A stretch of DNA of 64,000 bases from Phycisphaerales bacterium (GCA_023382935.1 JAHDXL010000006.1:62001-126000); one strand, 5' to 3'; positions 42,731-52,423 are shown, counted from the stretch's first letter. Made by a program: numbers and translations. Notes: generated by a model from the letters alone, not told the origin.

Positions 42731-45640
42731 TCACAGGCAGCCGGCTGAGAAGTCGTTGAGGAAGGCCTGCACGTCGAAGAAGTTGTTGATCCCGTCCTCG
42801 TTGTAGTCGCCATACAGCGCTTCATTGGCGAACACGTTCAGGAAGAACTGCACGTCGAAGAAGTCCAGGTTGCCGTCGCCGTTCAGGTCGGCTTGGCAGG
42901 TCCACACGGCCTCGATCTTGTCGGCGGTCTGCACGATGCGGAACACGCCCAGCCCATCGACAGGAGAGATCACCGTTTCAAATTGCCCGGTCAACGTGCC
43001 GACGTCGATGATAGTGAAGCGCTGCTCGAAAGCCGGGGTGAAGTCATCGAGCAAGTCGATCTCTAGAGTCCCGCCCAGTGTCAGCAGTGCGGTGCCGAGG
43101 ATCTGGTCGTACTGCGCCGTGGCGCCTCCGGCAATGTCAATGCGCACCGTGCTCGTCGCGGACAGGTCGATCGTGCCGGTCATGCGGATCTGGTCGGTCT
43201 GGTCCCCGTCGTCGCCGGGGGCGATGGCGCCCGGCAGGTGGATCAGCCCGCTCAGAGTGCCGCGCCCGGTGACGGTCTGACCCTGCCCAAGCGTCAGTTC
43301 TCCTGCCGCGTCGGTTCGAATGGTCGCGTCGAGCAAGTCGCCCGTGGCGCCATTGAGATGGAGCACGCCGAAGCCGTTGATGTTCTGAGCACCCGAAGCC
43401 TCGATGATCGCGTCGCTGAAGTTCTGGGTCGTGTTGATCACCAGCGTGCCGTTGTTGGCGAACCCGTCGCCGTGGATCGTCAGCCGGCTCCCGGTCCGCA
43501 CGCCGTTCTCGCCGGACAGGGTCACTTGGGAGATGGAGGCGTTTGCGTTCTCGGCCTCGACGCCGCCCAGCCACGAGCCGTTACTCGCGGCGCCGCGAGC
43601 GGACACCTTGCCACCGTCGGTGCCGCCCATCGACCCGCCGCCGGTCATGTCCACGTTCGCTTCGACGATCAGGTCGCGCCCGCTGCGGTTGGCGATGATG
43701 GACCCCTGGAGGCTCAGGTTGCCGCGAATGACACCCGAACCGGTCAGCGACAGGCCGGGTCCGACGCTGACGACGACTCCTCCGGCCACCGACGTGCGCG
43801 CATCATTGAGGTCAGCGGTGACGGCGTTGAAGTCGATCACGCCGACGCCGTCGATCACGCATGAATCGGCGAAGTGAAGCACCGAGTCGTTGAAGTTCCC
43901 AGTGGTGTTGATCGTGAACAGTCCGTCGTTGGAAAAGCCGCCGGCCTGCACGCTGAGGGTTGAGCCGGGGCGGATGCCGTTGGCGCCCGACAGATGTGCC
44001 CCGTCGATTGAGGGCGTTGCGGTCTGCGCTTCGACGCCGCCGGCCAGATGCCCGCCGGTGGTGGACGCGCGCAAGGAAACGGCTCCCCCGTTGCTTCCCG
44101 TCATCGTGCCGCCGCCGCTCATGTCGATGCTGCCAAGAACGATGATGTCGCGCGCGAGGCGATTGGCGTCGATCACGCCGTCGAGCACGAAGGTGCCGTT
44201 CAACACACCCGAGCCGGTGACGTGCTGTTCAGGGCCGACATTCAGGACCACGCCGGCCTCGGTTTCCAGCCGCGCGTCGTTGAGATCGGCGGTCTGCGCG
44301 TTGAGGTCGACGGCGCCAGCGCCGTTGAGTGTGGCATTCTCGATCGCGACGAGCCGGGCGTCATTAAAGTTGGCGGTGGTGTTGACGGTGATGGTGCCAT
44401 GATTGGTCAGCCCGCCGCCGAGGATGCTCAGCGTCGATCCAGCGCGAACGCCGTTGGCGCCGCTGGCCGTGGTGCCGGAGATCGAAGCCGATCCGGTCTG
44501 AGCCTCGACGCCCCCTGCCATGGCGCCGCCGGTGTAGGCGCCCTGAAGGGACACTGTTCCGCCCGAGCCGACCAGCGTGCCACCGCCGCTGGCGTTGATT
44601 GATCCGGCGACGACCAAATCGCGCCCCGCGCGGTCAGCGTCGACGGTACCATGGAGCACGATGGGGCCATTGACGCGCCCGGAGCCACTGACTGATTGTG
44701 ACGCTCCGATGGTAAGAGTGGCGCCGGCCTGCCCCTCGATGCGAGCATCGTTGAGGTCGGCAGTGACCGAGTTGAGTTCGATGTTGCCCCCGCCTGTGAT
44801 GCTGACATCGATTGCGGCCCGGATGACGGCGTCGTTGAAAGCGCCCGCGGTGTTGACGACCCAGGTGCCGTGGTTGGTCAGGCCCGAGCCGTCGATGAGA
44901 AGCGTCGAGCCGGCGCGGACGCCGTTGGTCCCGTTGGTGATGGCGTCACCAAGGCTCGCCCCGCCACCGCTGGCCTCCACCCCGCCGTCCAACGTGCCGC
45001 CGGAAACCTGTCCGACGATGACAACGCGCCCGTTGTTCGTGCCGCGGATCACGCCGCCCCCGGTCAGGTCGTGCGTGCCGGTGAGGAGAAGATCGCGCCC
45101 ATCGCGGTCGGCCTCGATCGTGCCGTTGAGCACCATCGGTCCGTCGATGACCCCCGAGCCATGCACCCGTTGATCGGCGCCGATCGTGATGGGCAGCAGG
45201 TCGGAGGCGTCGATGCTCGCGTCAGAGAGGTCGGCGGTGATCGCGTTGAGTTCAATGCGCCCCGCACCGAGGATGCTCAAGGCATCTCCCGAACGAATGG
45301 ACGTGTTGTTGAACAAGCCGTCTGCATTGACGATGATCGCACCATCGTTGAACAGACCGCCCGAGCCGACGGTGAGCGTGCGCCCGCCGTCGATGAGCAG
45401 CGTATTGCTGGAGTGGATCTGGCACCCGAGAATGCTCGCGCTGAGGTTGAAGTTCACGTCGTATGGCGCGCCCAGGTCGCCCAGCGCGGCCGACTCCACG
45501 ATGGTGTCAGGGACGTTGCCGTTGCTCCAGTTGCTCGCGAGGTTCCACGCGCCGCCGGCCGGGTTGGTCCACGTCGCCTGTCCACAGACCGCACCCGCGC
45601 AGGCGAGAATCACGGCGACTGCCGCGAAACGACTCCTCAT
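42731..45640 (-). CDS. Passenger-repeat surface protein with GC-type dockerin tail
   Basis: The 969-residue protein starts at ATG 45640 after AAGGAGGG and has a signal peptide (RFAAVAVILACAGAVCGQ). The body is built of beta-solenoid repeats of 157-158 residues, marked by NGVRAGSTLLIDGSGLTNHG, NGVRAGSTLSILGGGLTNHG, NGIRPGSTLSVQAGGFSNDG and NGVRTGSRLTIHGDGFANNG, with a shorter first copy. It resembles autotransporter passenger domains but has no beta-barrel. A final part (QYDQILGTALLTLGGTLEID) is also autotransporter-like. The tail is DLNGDGNLDFFDVQFFLNVF and DYNEDGINNFFDVQAFLNDF, ending SAGCL. Confidence 0.85.
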   Translation of the reverse strand: MRSRFAAVAVILACAGAVCGQATWTNPAGGAWNLASNWSNGNVPDTIVESAALGDLGAPYDVNFNLSASILGCQIHSSNTLLIDGGRTLTVGSGGLFNDGAIIVNADGLFNNTSIRSGDALSILGAGRIELNAITADLSDASIDASDLLPITIGADQRVHGSGVIDGPMVLNGTIEADRDGRDLLLTGTHDLTGGGVIRGTNNGRVVIVGQVSGGTLDGGVEASGGGASLGDAITNGTNGVRAGSTLLIDGSGLTNHGTWVVNTAGAFNDAVIRAAIDVSITGGGNIELNSVTADLNDARIEGQAGATLTIGASQSVSGSGRVNGPIVLHGTVDADRAGRDLVVAGSINASGGGTLVGSGGTVSLQGAYTGGAMAGGVEAQTGSASISGTTASGANGVRAGSTLSILGGGLTNHGTITVNTTANFNDARLVAIENATLNGAGAVDLNAQTADLNDARLETEAGVVLNVGPEQHVTGSGVLNGTFVLDGVIDANRLARDIIVLGSIDMSGGGTMTGSNGGAVSLRASTTGGHLAGGVEAQTATPSIDGAHLSGANGIRPGSTLSVQAGGFSNDGLFTINTTGNFNDSVLHFADSCVIDGVGVIDFNAVTADLNDARTSVAGGVVVSVGPGLSLTGSGVIRGNLSLQGSIIANRSGRDLIVEANVDMTGGGSMGGTDGGKVSARGAASNGSWLGGVEAENANASISQVTLSGENGVRTGSRLTIHGDGFANNGTLVINTTQNFSDAIIEASGAQNINGFGVLHLNGATGDLLDATIRTDAAGELTLGQGQTVTGRGTLSGLIHLPGAIAPGDDGDQTDQIRMTGTIDLSATSTVRIDIAGGATAQYDQILGTALLTLGGTLEIDLLDDFTPAFEQRFTIIDVGTLTGQFETVISPVDGLGVFRIVQTADKIEAVWTCQADLNGDGNLDFFDVQFFLNVFANEALYGDYNEDGINNFFDVQAFLNDFSAGCL

Positions 45641-45771
45641 GGTGCCCTCCTTCTTTCTCCACCCGAGAACGGGCCCTCTGCCTGCGGAAGTAGTCTCACC
45701 ACGATCGGTGCAATACTTCCACCGCATACCCAATTGCAGTATCCCAGAATTGGCTGCGAACAGTCTACGAA

Positions 45772-45793
45772 ATCACGACGAGATTCTCGTGAT
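45772..45793 (-). terminator. Candidate hairpin upstream of the passenger-repeat gene
   Basis: ATCACGA and TCGTGAT form a 7-bp stem around an 8-base loop, 34 bases beyond the minus-strand stop at 45827. It could end transcription of the propeller gene. No T run follows. Confidence 0.35.
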
Positions 45794-45826
45794 GTCCGCC
45801 GGCGCCGCCGGGCGTGCTCGCGCAGG

Positions 45827-48328
45827 TCAGGGGCAACCGGCGCTGAACAGGTTCAGGAACAACTGCACGTCGAAGAAGTCGAACGAGACATCGGCGTTGA
45901 GATCGGCCGCGGCATCGTGCGCACTGAACAGCCCCAGGAACACCTGCACGTCGAAGAAGTTCAGCGTGCCGTATGGCTCGGCAAAGTCTGCCTGATTGCA
46001 GGGCCCGCCCAGCGCGACGATCACCGCGCCGTCCGCCTCAGGCGCTGCCAGGGCCGCAACGTTTCCGCCCACCGCCAGCGCCGACGGCGCGGCGCCGAGA
46101 TCGATCGTGTCCACGATGGTGTACGTGGCCGTGTCGATGACGCTGAGGCGACCGTCCTCTGTGTGAGAGTAACCGCCCGCGCCGCCGAGCGTCGTGGTCG
46201 ACAGGCCGTTGGCCACCAGCAGGCGATTGCCGAGCAGGTGCAGGCCGACGGGCAGATTGGGCGTGGTCACCGAGCCAAGCAGAGCGCCCGTTATGGTGCT
46301 GTAGCGTGCGACCGATGAGTTTCCCCAGTTGTTGACCCAAAGCCCGCCCGCGCCATCGTCGATTATGTGCCACGGCGAATCGCCGACGGCGATCGTCGCG
46401 ATCACGCTCGGCGTTCCGCTCAGACCGATCACCGACACGTTGTCGCCGTTGCGGTTGGCGACATACAGCCGCGTGTCATCGGGGCTGAACGCCAGCGCGG
46501 TGGGGAAGTTGCCCACCGGCACGTTGGTGATGAGCGACCAGGTGGCGGTGTTGATGAGGGAGACGTTGTTGGTGAAACTGCCTGCCACCGCGAGGATCGC
46601 ACCGCTGTTGCTCAGTTTGATTTCGCTGGTCTGCGAGTAACTGTACCCCACGCCGCCCATGTCGCCGGTGAGGATCTTGGCGCCCGCCACGGTGTTGGTG
46701 TTCAGGTCGACGCGCCACACTCCGTCGCCGCTGGCCACGACACCGAGATAGGCGTAGTGTCCGTCTGGACTGATGGCCACCGCGCCGGCTCGCGTCGAAA
46801 TCGGCACATGCGCGCTTGTCGCCGTCGCCAGATCTACCACGGTCGCGAACGTGCTGTCGAGGTTGCCGACCACGGCCTTGGAGCCGTCTGGCGTGATTGC
46901 CACCGCGCTGGGACGCTGCCCGAGCGGCGCGATGCCGGTTACCGATCCGGTGGCCGTGTCGATCACCGCCAGCGAGTCGGACAGGATCGAAACGCCCGCG
47001 GCCACCGTGCCGTCCTGGCTGATCGCGATCGTGCGGCAGCGGTCACCCTCGGGCAGCGGCCCGGAAAGTTGAAAGGACTGCACACCCCCGGCCGCGCCAT
47101 TGGTGCCGACGACGACCAGATCATCACCAAACGTGGTCGAGCACATGGCCGCGCGATGATCCACCGGCGAAACCGCGCCGAACTCGGTCGAGACCTGAAA
47201 GTTGGTGTTGGCCACCAGCGCGCCGGTGCTGAAGTTGATGAGCGAGCCGTAATAACCCACGCACAGGGCGTATTGCCCGTCGTAGGTCGTCAACATCTCA
47301 TTGACCGAGGCCGTCGAAAGCGCCGAGCCGAACGTGCCCGTGGTCAGGTCCACCACGCGCGAGGCGTTGAGCACTGCGACGACCGCTCTGGTCCCGTCGG
47401 TGTTCAGCGTGATTTCGCCCCACAGGTCCTCGGGCGCCGTCCATGTCGCGTCGATCGTCTCGCTGGCCAAGTCGATCACGGTGATCCGCCGCGTCGAACT
47501 GGCGTGCGTAACCGCGGCCTTTGAGCCGTCGAGCGATACGCTCACATCGCGCCCGTTCGCTGGTATGGTCAGCCGCGTCACTGCCCCCGTGCGCACGTTG
47601 ATGATCTGCGCCTGGTTGGCGAATCCATCGACGTTGATCACGCGATCGTCGTCGATGAAACTGAACTGGCTGAACTGGAGCGAGACGGCCGGAGGCTCGG
47701 GGGAGAAACTCATCGTCGCCGAATAGCCGATGTTCGAGATTGTGCGCACGATCGAGCCTGTCGCGATGTCCACGATCGCCAGTTGCGAGGAGTACGTCAG
47801 CGAGACCGCCGCCACGTCGCCCGCGGGGCTGATGCGCACCACGCCCGGGTTCTCGGGCGCCGGGATCACCGCGACCTCGCTCAGTGTGCCGAGATCAACG
47901 ATGGATATCGAGTCGTTGTCGACATTGGCGACCACGGCCGTCGTTCCGTCCGGCGTGATGTCGACGCCCTGCGCCCCGCCCGAAATCGGAACCTCGCCTA
48001 GGAAAGCCCGCGTGGCCGCGTCCCAGATGATCAGGTTGCGGCTCTCGCGATGAGCGATGATGATCTTCGATCCATCCGGCGTGAACACCACGTCGGAAGG
48101 GGCATCGCCTTCGGGCAGATCACCCGTGAACACGAACTGTGCTCCCGAGCCGCGCCCGTAGGTCGGGCCCAGCGGCAGCGGCTCGCGCCCTTCGAAGACG
48201 ATCGTCCGTGCGTCCACCGTTCGCACCTCGGACGGGGCATCGGCCTCGGGGTGCACCGCGACGGCCTGCCCGCAGGCCTGACTGATGGCGAACGCAAGCG
48301 CAATCGGCGCGGCAACAAACTTCGACAT
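45827..48328 (-). CDS. YVTN/YncE-type beta-propeller protein with GC-type dockerin tail
   Basis: The 833-residue product starts at ATG 48328 with GAGGAGA before it and has a signal peptide (VAAPIALAFAISQACGQ). The body has about ten or more propeller repeats of the YVTN type: VVFTPDGSKIIIAHRESRNL, VDITPDGTTAVVANVDNDSI, VAITPDGSKAVVGNLDSTFA and LAFSPDDTRLYVANRNGDNV, which would build two propellers. The tail is DFAEPYGTLNFFDVQVFLGL (first loop altered) and DLNADVSFDFFDVQLFLNLF, ending SAGCP. These propellers are usually extracytoplasmic and bind ligands or cofactors. Activity is unknown. Confidence 0.87.
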   Translation of the reverse strand: MSKFVAAPIALAFAISQACGQAVAVHPEADAPSEVRTVDARTIVFEGREPLPLGPTYGRGSGAQFVFTGDLPEGDAPSDVVFTPDGSKIIIAHRESRNLIIWDAATRAFLGEVPISGGAQGVDITPDGTTAVVANVDNDSISIVDLGTLSEVAVIPAPENPGVVRISPAGDVAAVSLTYSSQLAIVDIATGSIVRTISNIGYSATMSFSPEPPAVSLQFSQFSFIDDDRVINVDGFANQAQIINVRTGAVTRLTIPANGRDVSVSLDGSKAAVTHASSTRRITVIDLASETIDATWTAPEDLWGEITLNTDGTRAVVAVLNASRVVDLTTGTFGSALSTASVNEMLTTYDGQYALCVGYYGSLINFSTGALVANTNFQVSTEFGAVSPVDHRAAMCSTTFGDDLVVVGTNGAAGGVQSFQLSGPLPEGDRCRTIAISQDGTVAAGVSILSDSLAVIDTATGSVTGIAPLGQRPSAVAITPDGSKAVVGNLDSTFATVVDLATATSAHVPISTRAGAVAISPDGHYAYLGVVASGDGVWRVDLNTNTVAGAKILTGDMGGVGYSYSQTSEIKLSNSGAILAVAGSFTNNVSLINTATWSLITNVPVGNFPTALAFSPDDTRLYVANRNGDNVSVIGLSGTPSVIATIAVGDSPWHIIDDGAGGLWVNNWGNSSVARYSTITGALLGSVTTPNLPVGLHLLGNRLLVANGLSTTTLGGAGGYSHTEDGRLSVIDTATYTIVDTIDLGAAPSALAVGGNVAALAAPEADGAVIVALGGPCNQADFAEPYGTLNFFDVQVFLGLFSAHDAAADLNADVSFDFFDVQLFLNLFSAGCP

Positions 48329-48404
48329 GGCTCTCCTCCTCCTCGGATCTCACGCCCCGGGAATGGGGAAGGTACCGCCGCGCGGGTGCCGGGATCAAGT
48401 CGAT

Positions 48405-49703
48405 TCACGAACAACCGGCTGAGTAATCGCGCAGGTATTCCAGCACGTCGAAGAAATCGAAGAGCCCGTCGCCCGTCAGGTCGGCCTGCTCATTCCCCAG
48501 GGAAAACGCGTCGAGGAACGCGGCCACGTCAAAGAAATCGAGCACGCCGTCGTGGTTCCAATCCGGCGCGCACGAGCCCGTCGGCACGTCGATGATCACT
48601 TGCACCGACGCGGGATCGCCCGGGGCGAAAAGAGTCAGCGTGCCCACGCCCCCGCGCGGCGGCCTGTCGGCCACGAATCGGAAGTTATACAGCGTCCCCC
48701 ACCGCAGCGCGTTGGCGTTCGGATTCACGTCATACCGTACCGTGCTCCACGACACTGCCTCCGCCGTCACCTGACCGGGCCAGTCTGAGCCGTCGAACGG
48801 CTCACCCGAGTGATAGTCCACGTCATGGAACCCGATGTCAGTGATGCTCGCGCCGTGCCCGGGCACGCGGAAACCGCCGCCCGCACGAGTGCAGTTGAGG
48901 TTCTGCACCGCGTACTCATAACTCCACGTTCCGTCACCCCGGCTGGTGACGAACGAGCCAACAAAGAAGCGCCCGTCGCCCGGCACGTCCACCGCCTGCA
49001 CCGTGGCGCCGGAGTGCGCGGCCCAGGCGAAGATGCCCGCCTGTTCGCGCACCGTGCTGCCGGTTGGAGTGATGTTGAACCCCGCTGCAACGGAGACCCG
49101 CCGCCAGGAGGTGTTGTTGTTGATGGCCTCGGGCGCCTCGTCGGGCGCCACGCACAGAGTCTCCACAAAATACTGGGCGCCCGGCGTTTCAAGGTCAGGC
49201 TCGCGCGCCTGGAGCCTCCGGAAGATGGCGTCGCCGGTCTGCCCGGATCCGGTGAACGGATACGGGAAGTCACCTGTCTGCGGATCGATCTCGGAGCGCG
49301 GGCCGAGCGCCTGTTGCGATCCGACAATCGAGGCCGAGTTGACGTCCGAGCACCCGGGCCCCAGCGAGCCTCCGCCGACAGGCGAGCAACTGCCGCAGAA
49401 GTTCTGCTCGAGCGCGAAGATCCCGTGAAACGCGAAACTGAGCCCGATCTGCTCGAACCGCCCGCCCGACAGCCGGTACAAGTTCTGCGTGAAAACTGGG
49501 TGGGCATTGGTGTTGGCTGTGAATTGAGCGCGGGCGTCGCCGAGGTTGCAGATTCTCTGCCCGAACGAAAAGGCATGCACGCCATCCACGCTGCCCCAAT
49601 GCACGCCCGTCGGAATGTCGGCGACGATGAGGTCGGGCCCGGCGATGACCGTTCCTGTCGAAATGCACGAGGCTGCCAATGCGACGCGGACGAATGTGCT
49701 CAT
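48405..49703 (-). CDS. Secreted protein with GC-type dockerin tail (paralog of 35050-37266)
   Basis: The 432-residue protein starts at ATG 49703 with GGGGAG upstream and a signal peptide (MSTFVRVALAASCISTGTVI). Its domain matches the first domain of the protein at 35050-37266 along its length: GPDLIVADIPTGVHWGSVDG, NAHPVFTQNLYRLSGGRFEQ, VDVPGDGRFFVGSFV, DYHSGEPFDGSDWP and NALRWGTLYNFRF. It lacks the Ig-like and jelly-roll parts, so it is a shorter version. The tail is DWNHDGVLDFFDVAAFLDAF and DLTGDGLFDFFDVLEYLRDY, ending SAGCS. Function unknown. Confidence 0.8.
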   Translation of the reverse strand: MSTFVRVALAASCISTGTVIAGPDLIVADIPTGVHWGSVDGVHAFSFGQRICNLGDARAQFTANTNAHPVFTQNLYRLSGGRFEQIGLSFAFHGIFALEQNFCGSCSPVGGGSLGPGCSDVNSASIVGSQQALGPRSEIDPQTGDFPYPFTGSGQTGDAIFRRLQAREPDLETPGAQYFVETLCVAPDEAPEAINNNTSWRRVSVAAGFNITPTGSTVREQAGIFAWAAHSGATVQAVDVPGDGRFFVGSFVTSRGDGTWSYEYAVQNLNCTRAGGGFRVPGHGASITDIGFHDVDYHSGEPFDGSDWPGQVTAEAVSWSTVRYDVNPNANALRWGTLYNFRFVADRPPRGGVGTLTLFAPGDPASVQVIIDVPTGSCAPDWNHDGVLDFFDVAAFLDAFSLGNEQADLTGDGLFDFFDVLEYLRDYSAGCS

Positions 49704-49736
49704 GATGACTCCCCGCTGCCGTGGCAAGAAGGGGCG

Positions 49737-49775
49737 AACCCACCGGCAGAGGCTAACACACGCTGCCGGTGGGTT
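49737..49775 (-). terminator. Perfect 13-bp terminator-like hairpin
   Basis: AACCCACCGGCAG pairs with CTGCCGGTGGGTT around a 13-base loop, 43 bases beyond the minus-strand stop at 49818. The terminal AA/TT pairs give a short T end on the minus strand. It also lies just before the next gene. Confidence 0.65.
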
Positions 49776-49817
49776 CAACGAAATGCCCGCGAGTCGTGGA
49801 GGTTCCGCGAGATTCGT

Positions 49818-50990
49818 CTATGGGCAGCCCGCCGAGAACAGCGACAGGAAACGCTGCACGTCAAAGAAGTTGAGCGTTCCATCCGCAATAAAATCGGCCC
49901 GCAGGTCGCCGGAGGAGAACCAGTTGAGGAACGTCTGTACGTCGAAGAAGTTCAGCGTCCCGTCGTGATTCACGTCCGCCAGACACCCGTGGACGAGCAT
50001 GAACGCCGCCGGCCATCCGTGGTGCGTGCCGACGCCGACGATCTCGCCGCTGTCGTTGATCCCATTGGCCGCCCGCAGCACCCAGCCGGAAGCCGGGTCG
50101 ATGAGGTCGTTCAGATCGAGCATCTGGCTTCCATCCCAGAGGAACGCCCGATCGTCCGACGTGCCGACTACCATGCCCTGGTTGTTGATCGCGCGCCCGT
50201 AGGACATGTTGCCGCCCAGCGACCCGAGATCCTGCCGCGACGTCACGCTGCCGTTCAGCGCGACCTGGAAGATGAAGGCGTGGGGACGCCCTGAAGCGGT
50301 TTGGGCGTGCCCGGTGACCTGGCGTGCGTCGTTCACGTCCATCGCCTGCGAGTCGAGCCCGCCGAGCGTTCCCAGGTCATGCGCCGCCCCGTCACTCCAG
50401 AGCACCGCGTGCGTGTGCATTTCGCCGGCGAGGTGCGCCGAGCCGACCGCGTCCCCGTGCGCGTTGACCGCAAGTCCCATGGAGTGGGTTCCGCCCAATC
50501 CAGGCAGGAGCGACAGTGAGCCGCCCGAATGCACGCACGCCTGCCGTGCGACCCAGCCCGAGGCAAGCGTCACCGGCGCCCAGCCGACGATGGTCCCGGC
50601 CGCGTTGATGTCCCGCGGCGAGAAATCGCCCAGCGACGTAAGCGCCCCGTCCTCAATCAAGAGCGCGTGCGGCGTCAGCGTGCCCGTCGAAAAGGACACC
50701 GCCGCGATGCGCGACCCCGCGCCGGCGAAGGCCACCGCGTCCTGGTCGCCCAGCAGCGGCGGATAGATCGTCGGGACCGCGTCGTCCCACGCGATCGCTC
50801 GGAATCGAGAGCCGTCGTATACGGCGCTGGTCGCCGTTCCAACCGCACGTCCCGAGTTGTCGATGCCGAAAGCCTGCGAAAACACGGGCCCCGGCGAAAG
50901 GTCGATCACGGTATACGTCTGCGCAAACGCCACGCTGGAAGCCAGACCCGCGAGCACGCAGATCGGCAGATGAGTGAACTTGGTGTTCAT
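49818..50990 (-). CDS. HAF-repeat extracellular protein with GC-type dockerin tail
   Basis: The 390-residue product has a signal peptide (LPICVLAGLASSVAFAQ) and the spaced HAF/HAVLW repeats of probable extracellular HAF proteins: DINAAGTIVGWAPVT, HTHAVLWSDGAAHDLGTLGG, DVNDARQVTGHAQTASGRPH with AFIF, and AINNQGMVVGTSDDRAFLWD. The tail is DVNHDGTLNFFDVQTFLNWF and DFIADGTLNFFDVQRFLSLF, ending SAGCP. It begins 29 bases after the stop of the heptaheme cytochrome gene, so the two are probably co-transcribed. The role of HAF repeats is not established. Confidence 0.84.
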   Translation of the reverse strand: MNTKFTHLPICVLAGLASSVAFAQTYTVIDLSPGPVFSQAFGIDNSGRAVGTATSAVYDGSRFRAIAWDDAVPTIYPPLLGDQDAVAFAGAGSRIAAVSFSTGTLTPHALLIEDGALTSLGDFSPRDINAAGTIVGWAPVTLASGWVARQACVHSGGSLSLLPGLGGTHSMGLAVNAHGDAVGSAHLAGEMHTHAVLWSDGAAHDLGTLGGLDSQAMDVNDARQVTGHAQTASGRPHAFIFQVALNGSVTSRQDLGSLGGNMSYGRAINNQGMVVGTSDDRAFLWDGSQMLDLNDLIDPASGWVLRAANGINDSGEIVGVGTHHGWPAAFMLVHGCLADVNHDGTLNFFDVQTFLNWFSSGDLRADFIADGTLNFFDVQRFLSLFSAGCP

Positions 50991-51019
50991 GGTGTGTCAC
51001 CCCTTGTGTGCAAACTGGT

Positions 51020-52201
51020 TCAGTCTTCGCGCGAGTGGAAGAAGTTGTCCTCGGGCGGATCCCGGTGACAGGCCGAACATGTGTTGATCACACCGGCGTG
51101 TCCCTGCAGGTTGATCGCCTGAAGGTTGTCGGCCTCGGTCACCGTCGGCGTCATCGCGTGCGGGCTCCCGTGGCAGGCATAGCACATCACTCCGCCGTGA
51201 CCGCGCGAGTCGCGGTACAACTTGCCCGGCTCCTCGAACTCAAAGCCCGGGCGCGAGTGGCAGTCCGAGCACCTGGGCTCGTCCACCCAAGGCCGCCGCG
51301 CCGGGTCGCCCACCGCCGCCATGTCGCCGTGACAGGCCGTGCAGGTGATGCCTTCCGCAAAGTGCAGGTCGCGCTGGCACTGCGTCCGCACGCCCGGGTG
51401 ACAGGCGTAACAGGTCTCGGCCAGTTGAACGGTGTCCATGCGATCAGCGTGCGCGCCGTGCATGGCCGCCGAGAACGTCGACACGCCCTGCTGCCCGGGC
51501 GCCCCCAGCGCCGGGTCGGCGTGACACCCGGCGCAGAAGACCGGCTGTTGTGCCTCCAGCGTGGTGTTGTGCAGTTGGTCGTGCGCGCGCAGGATGTCGG
51601 TTGCCGGCGACACCCCCGGCGTGTTGTGACACAGGTTGCAGTTGATCTCCCACGACACCGGCACCACCGTTTGCGTTTGCGCCATCACCTGCCCGTTCTT
51701 TCGCACGGTGATGGTCGCCAACGGGTATGGGTTCTCCCGCCCGTCATCGTCCACCGGCGTGATCGGGATGCCATCCATTTTCCAGTCGTGGCTTGGTGTG
51801 CGCACCATGGTGCCGCTCATCCCGTTGCCGGTCAGCCCGATGTCGGGAACCAGATCAACCCCCAGCAGCGCCTGGTCGTAGGTCCAGAAGTTGGTCTTGT
51901 CGGCCGCGCGCGTGTTGCCCATGAACGAGTACGAGATGTTCAGCCCATCCTCGACAATATGAGGCTCGCCCCGCGTGCGATCAATCACCTGTGCATGCAC
52001 GGTGTTGTATGGCGGGAGGATCAGGAACTGCGAAAAGTCCTCCTGCATGCAGTGCATGCCAAGGTCGTTGTAACTGAAAGCCACGTAGGGCGTGTCGATC
52101 ATGCGCGGGCCTGTGGCGCCCGCCGTGCTCAAAAGCATTCCCAGACCGATCGCCGCACCGACACGAAGGACGGTGCTCCCGACTTTCCCGTTCGGTTGCA
52201 T
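51020..52201 (-). CDS. Secreted heptaheme cytochrome c
   Basis: The 393-residue product has a signal peptide (VLRVGAAIGLGMLLSTAGAT) and seven CxxCH haem-binding motifs: CNLCH, CAGCH, CYACH, CTACH, CSDCH, CYACH and CSACH, all in the C-terminal 220 residues. The N-terminal 180 residues are a beta-rich domain (YVAFSYNDLGMHCMQEDFSQ; DKTNFWTYDQALLGVDLVPD) seen in some multiheme proteins of environmental bacteria. Such proteins carry electrons in the periplasm or to the outside. There is no dockerin tail, although it sits inside the dockerin cluster and probably shares a transcript with the HAF gene. Confidence 0.88.
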   Translation of the reverse strand: MQPNGKVGSTVLRVGAAIGLGMLLSTAGATGPRMIDTPYVAFSYNDLGMHCMQEDFSQFLILPPYNTVHAQVIDRTRGEPHIVEDGLNISYSFMGNTRAADKTNFWTYDQALLGVDLVPDIGLTGNGMSGTMVRTPSHDWKMDGIPITPVDDDGRENPYPLATITVRKNGQVMAQTQTVVPVSWEINCNLCHNTPGVSPATDILRAHDQLHNTTLEAQQPVFCAGCHADPALGAPGQQGVSTFSAAMHGAHADRMDTVQLAETCYACHPGVRTQCQRDLHFAEGITCTACHGDMAAVGDPARRPWVDEPRCSDCHSRPGFEFEEPGKLYRDSRGHGGVMCYACHGSPHAMTPTVTEADNLQAINLQGHAGVINTCSACHRDPPEDNFFHSRED

Positions 52202-52423
52202 GGTGTTCTCCAGAATGTCGGGGGCCCGTGCCCCTCGTCTCCGCGATCACCATACCGCGCGGTCCGCAAGCACAAAGCGCTTCGGGATGAATTGGTGCGA
52301 AATGGCCTTGCTTGGGCGCAAATGGCTGCGCCTGCCACGCCATTCGGCCTGGCCTGGCCGCTGCGGCGGGGTTGTTCACGGCCTCGACGACTCGCGTGGG
52401 AGTCGGCGCACGTCGAGCGCCAG

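Noticed and set aside
42544-42825. Upstream extension of the beta-helix gene
   Set aside because: The extension overlaps the end of the neighbouring gene in another frame and lacks a signal peptide. ATG 42543 has a good Shine-Dalgarno and a signal peptide.
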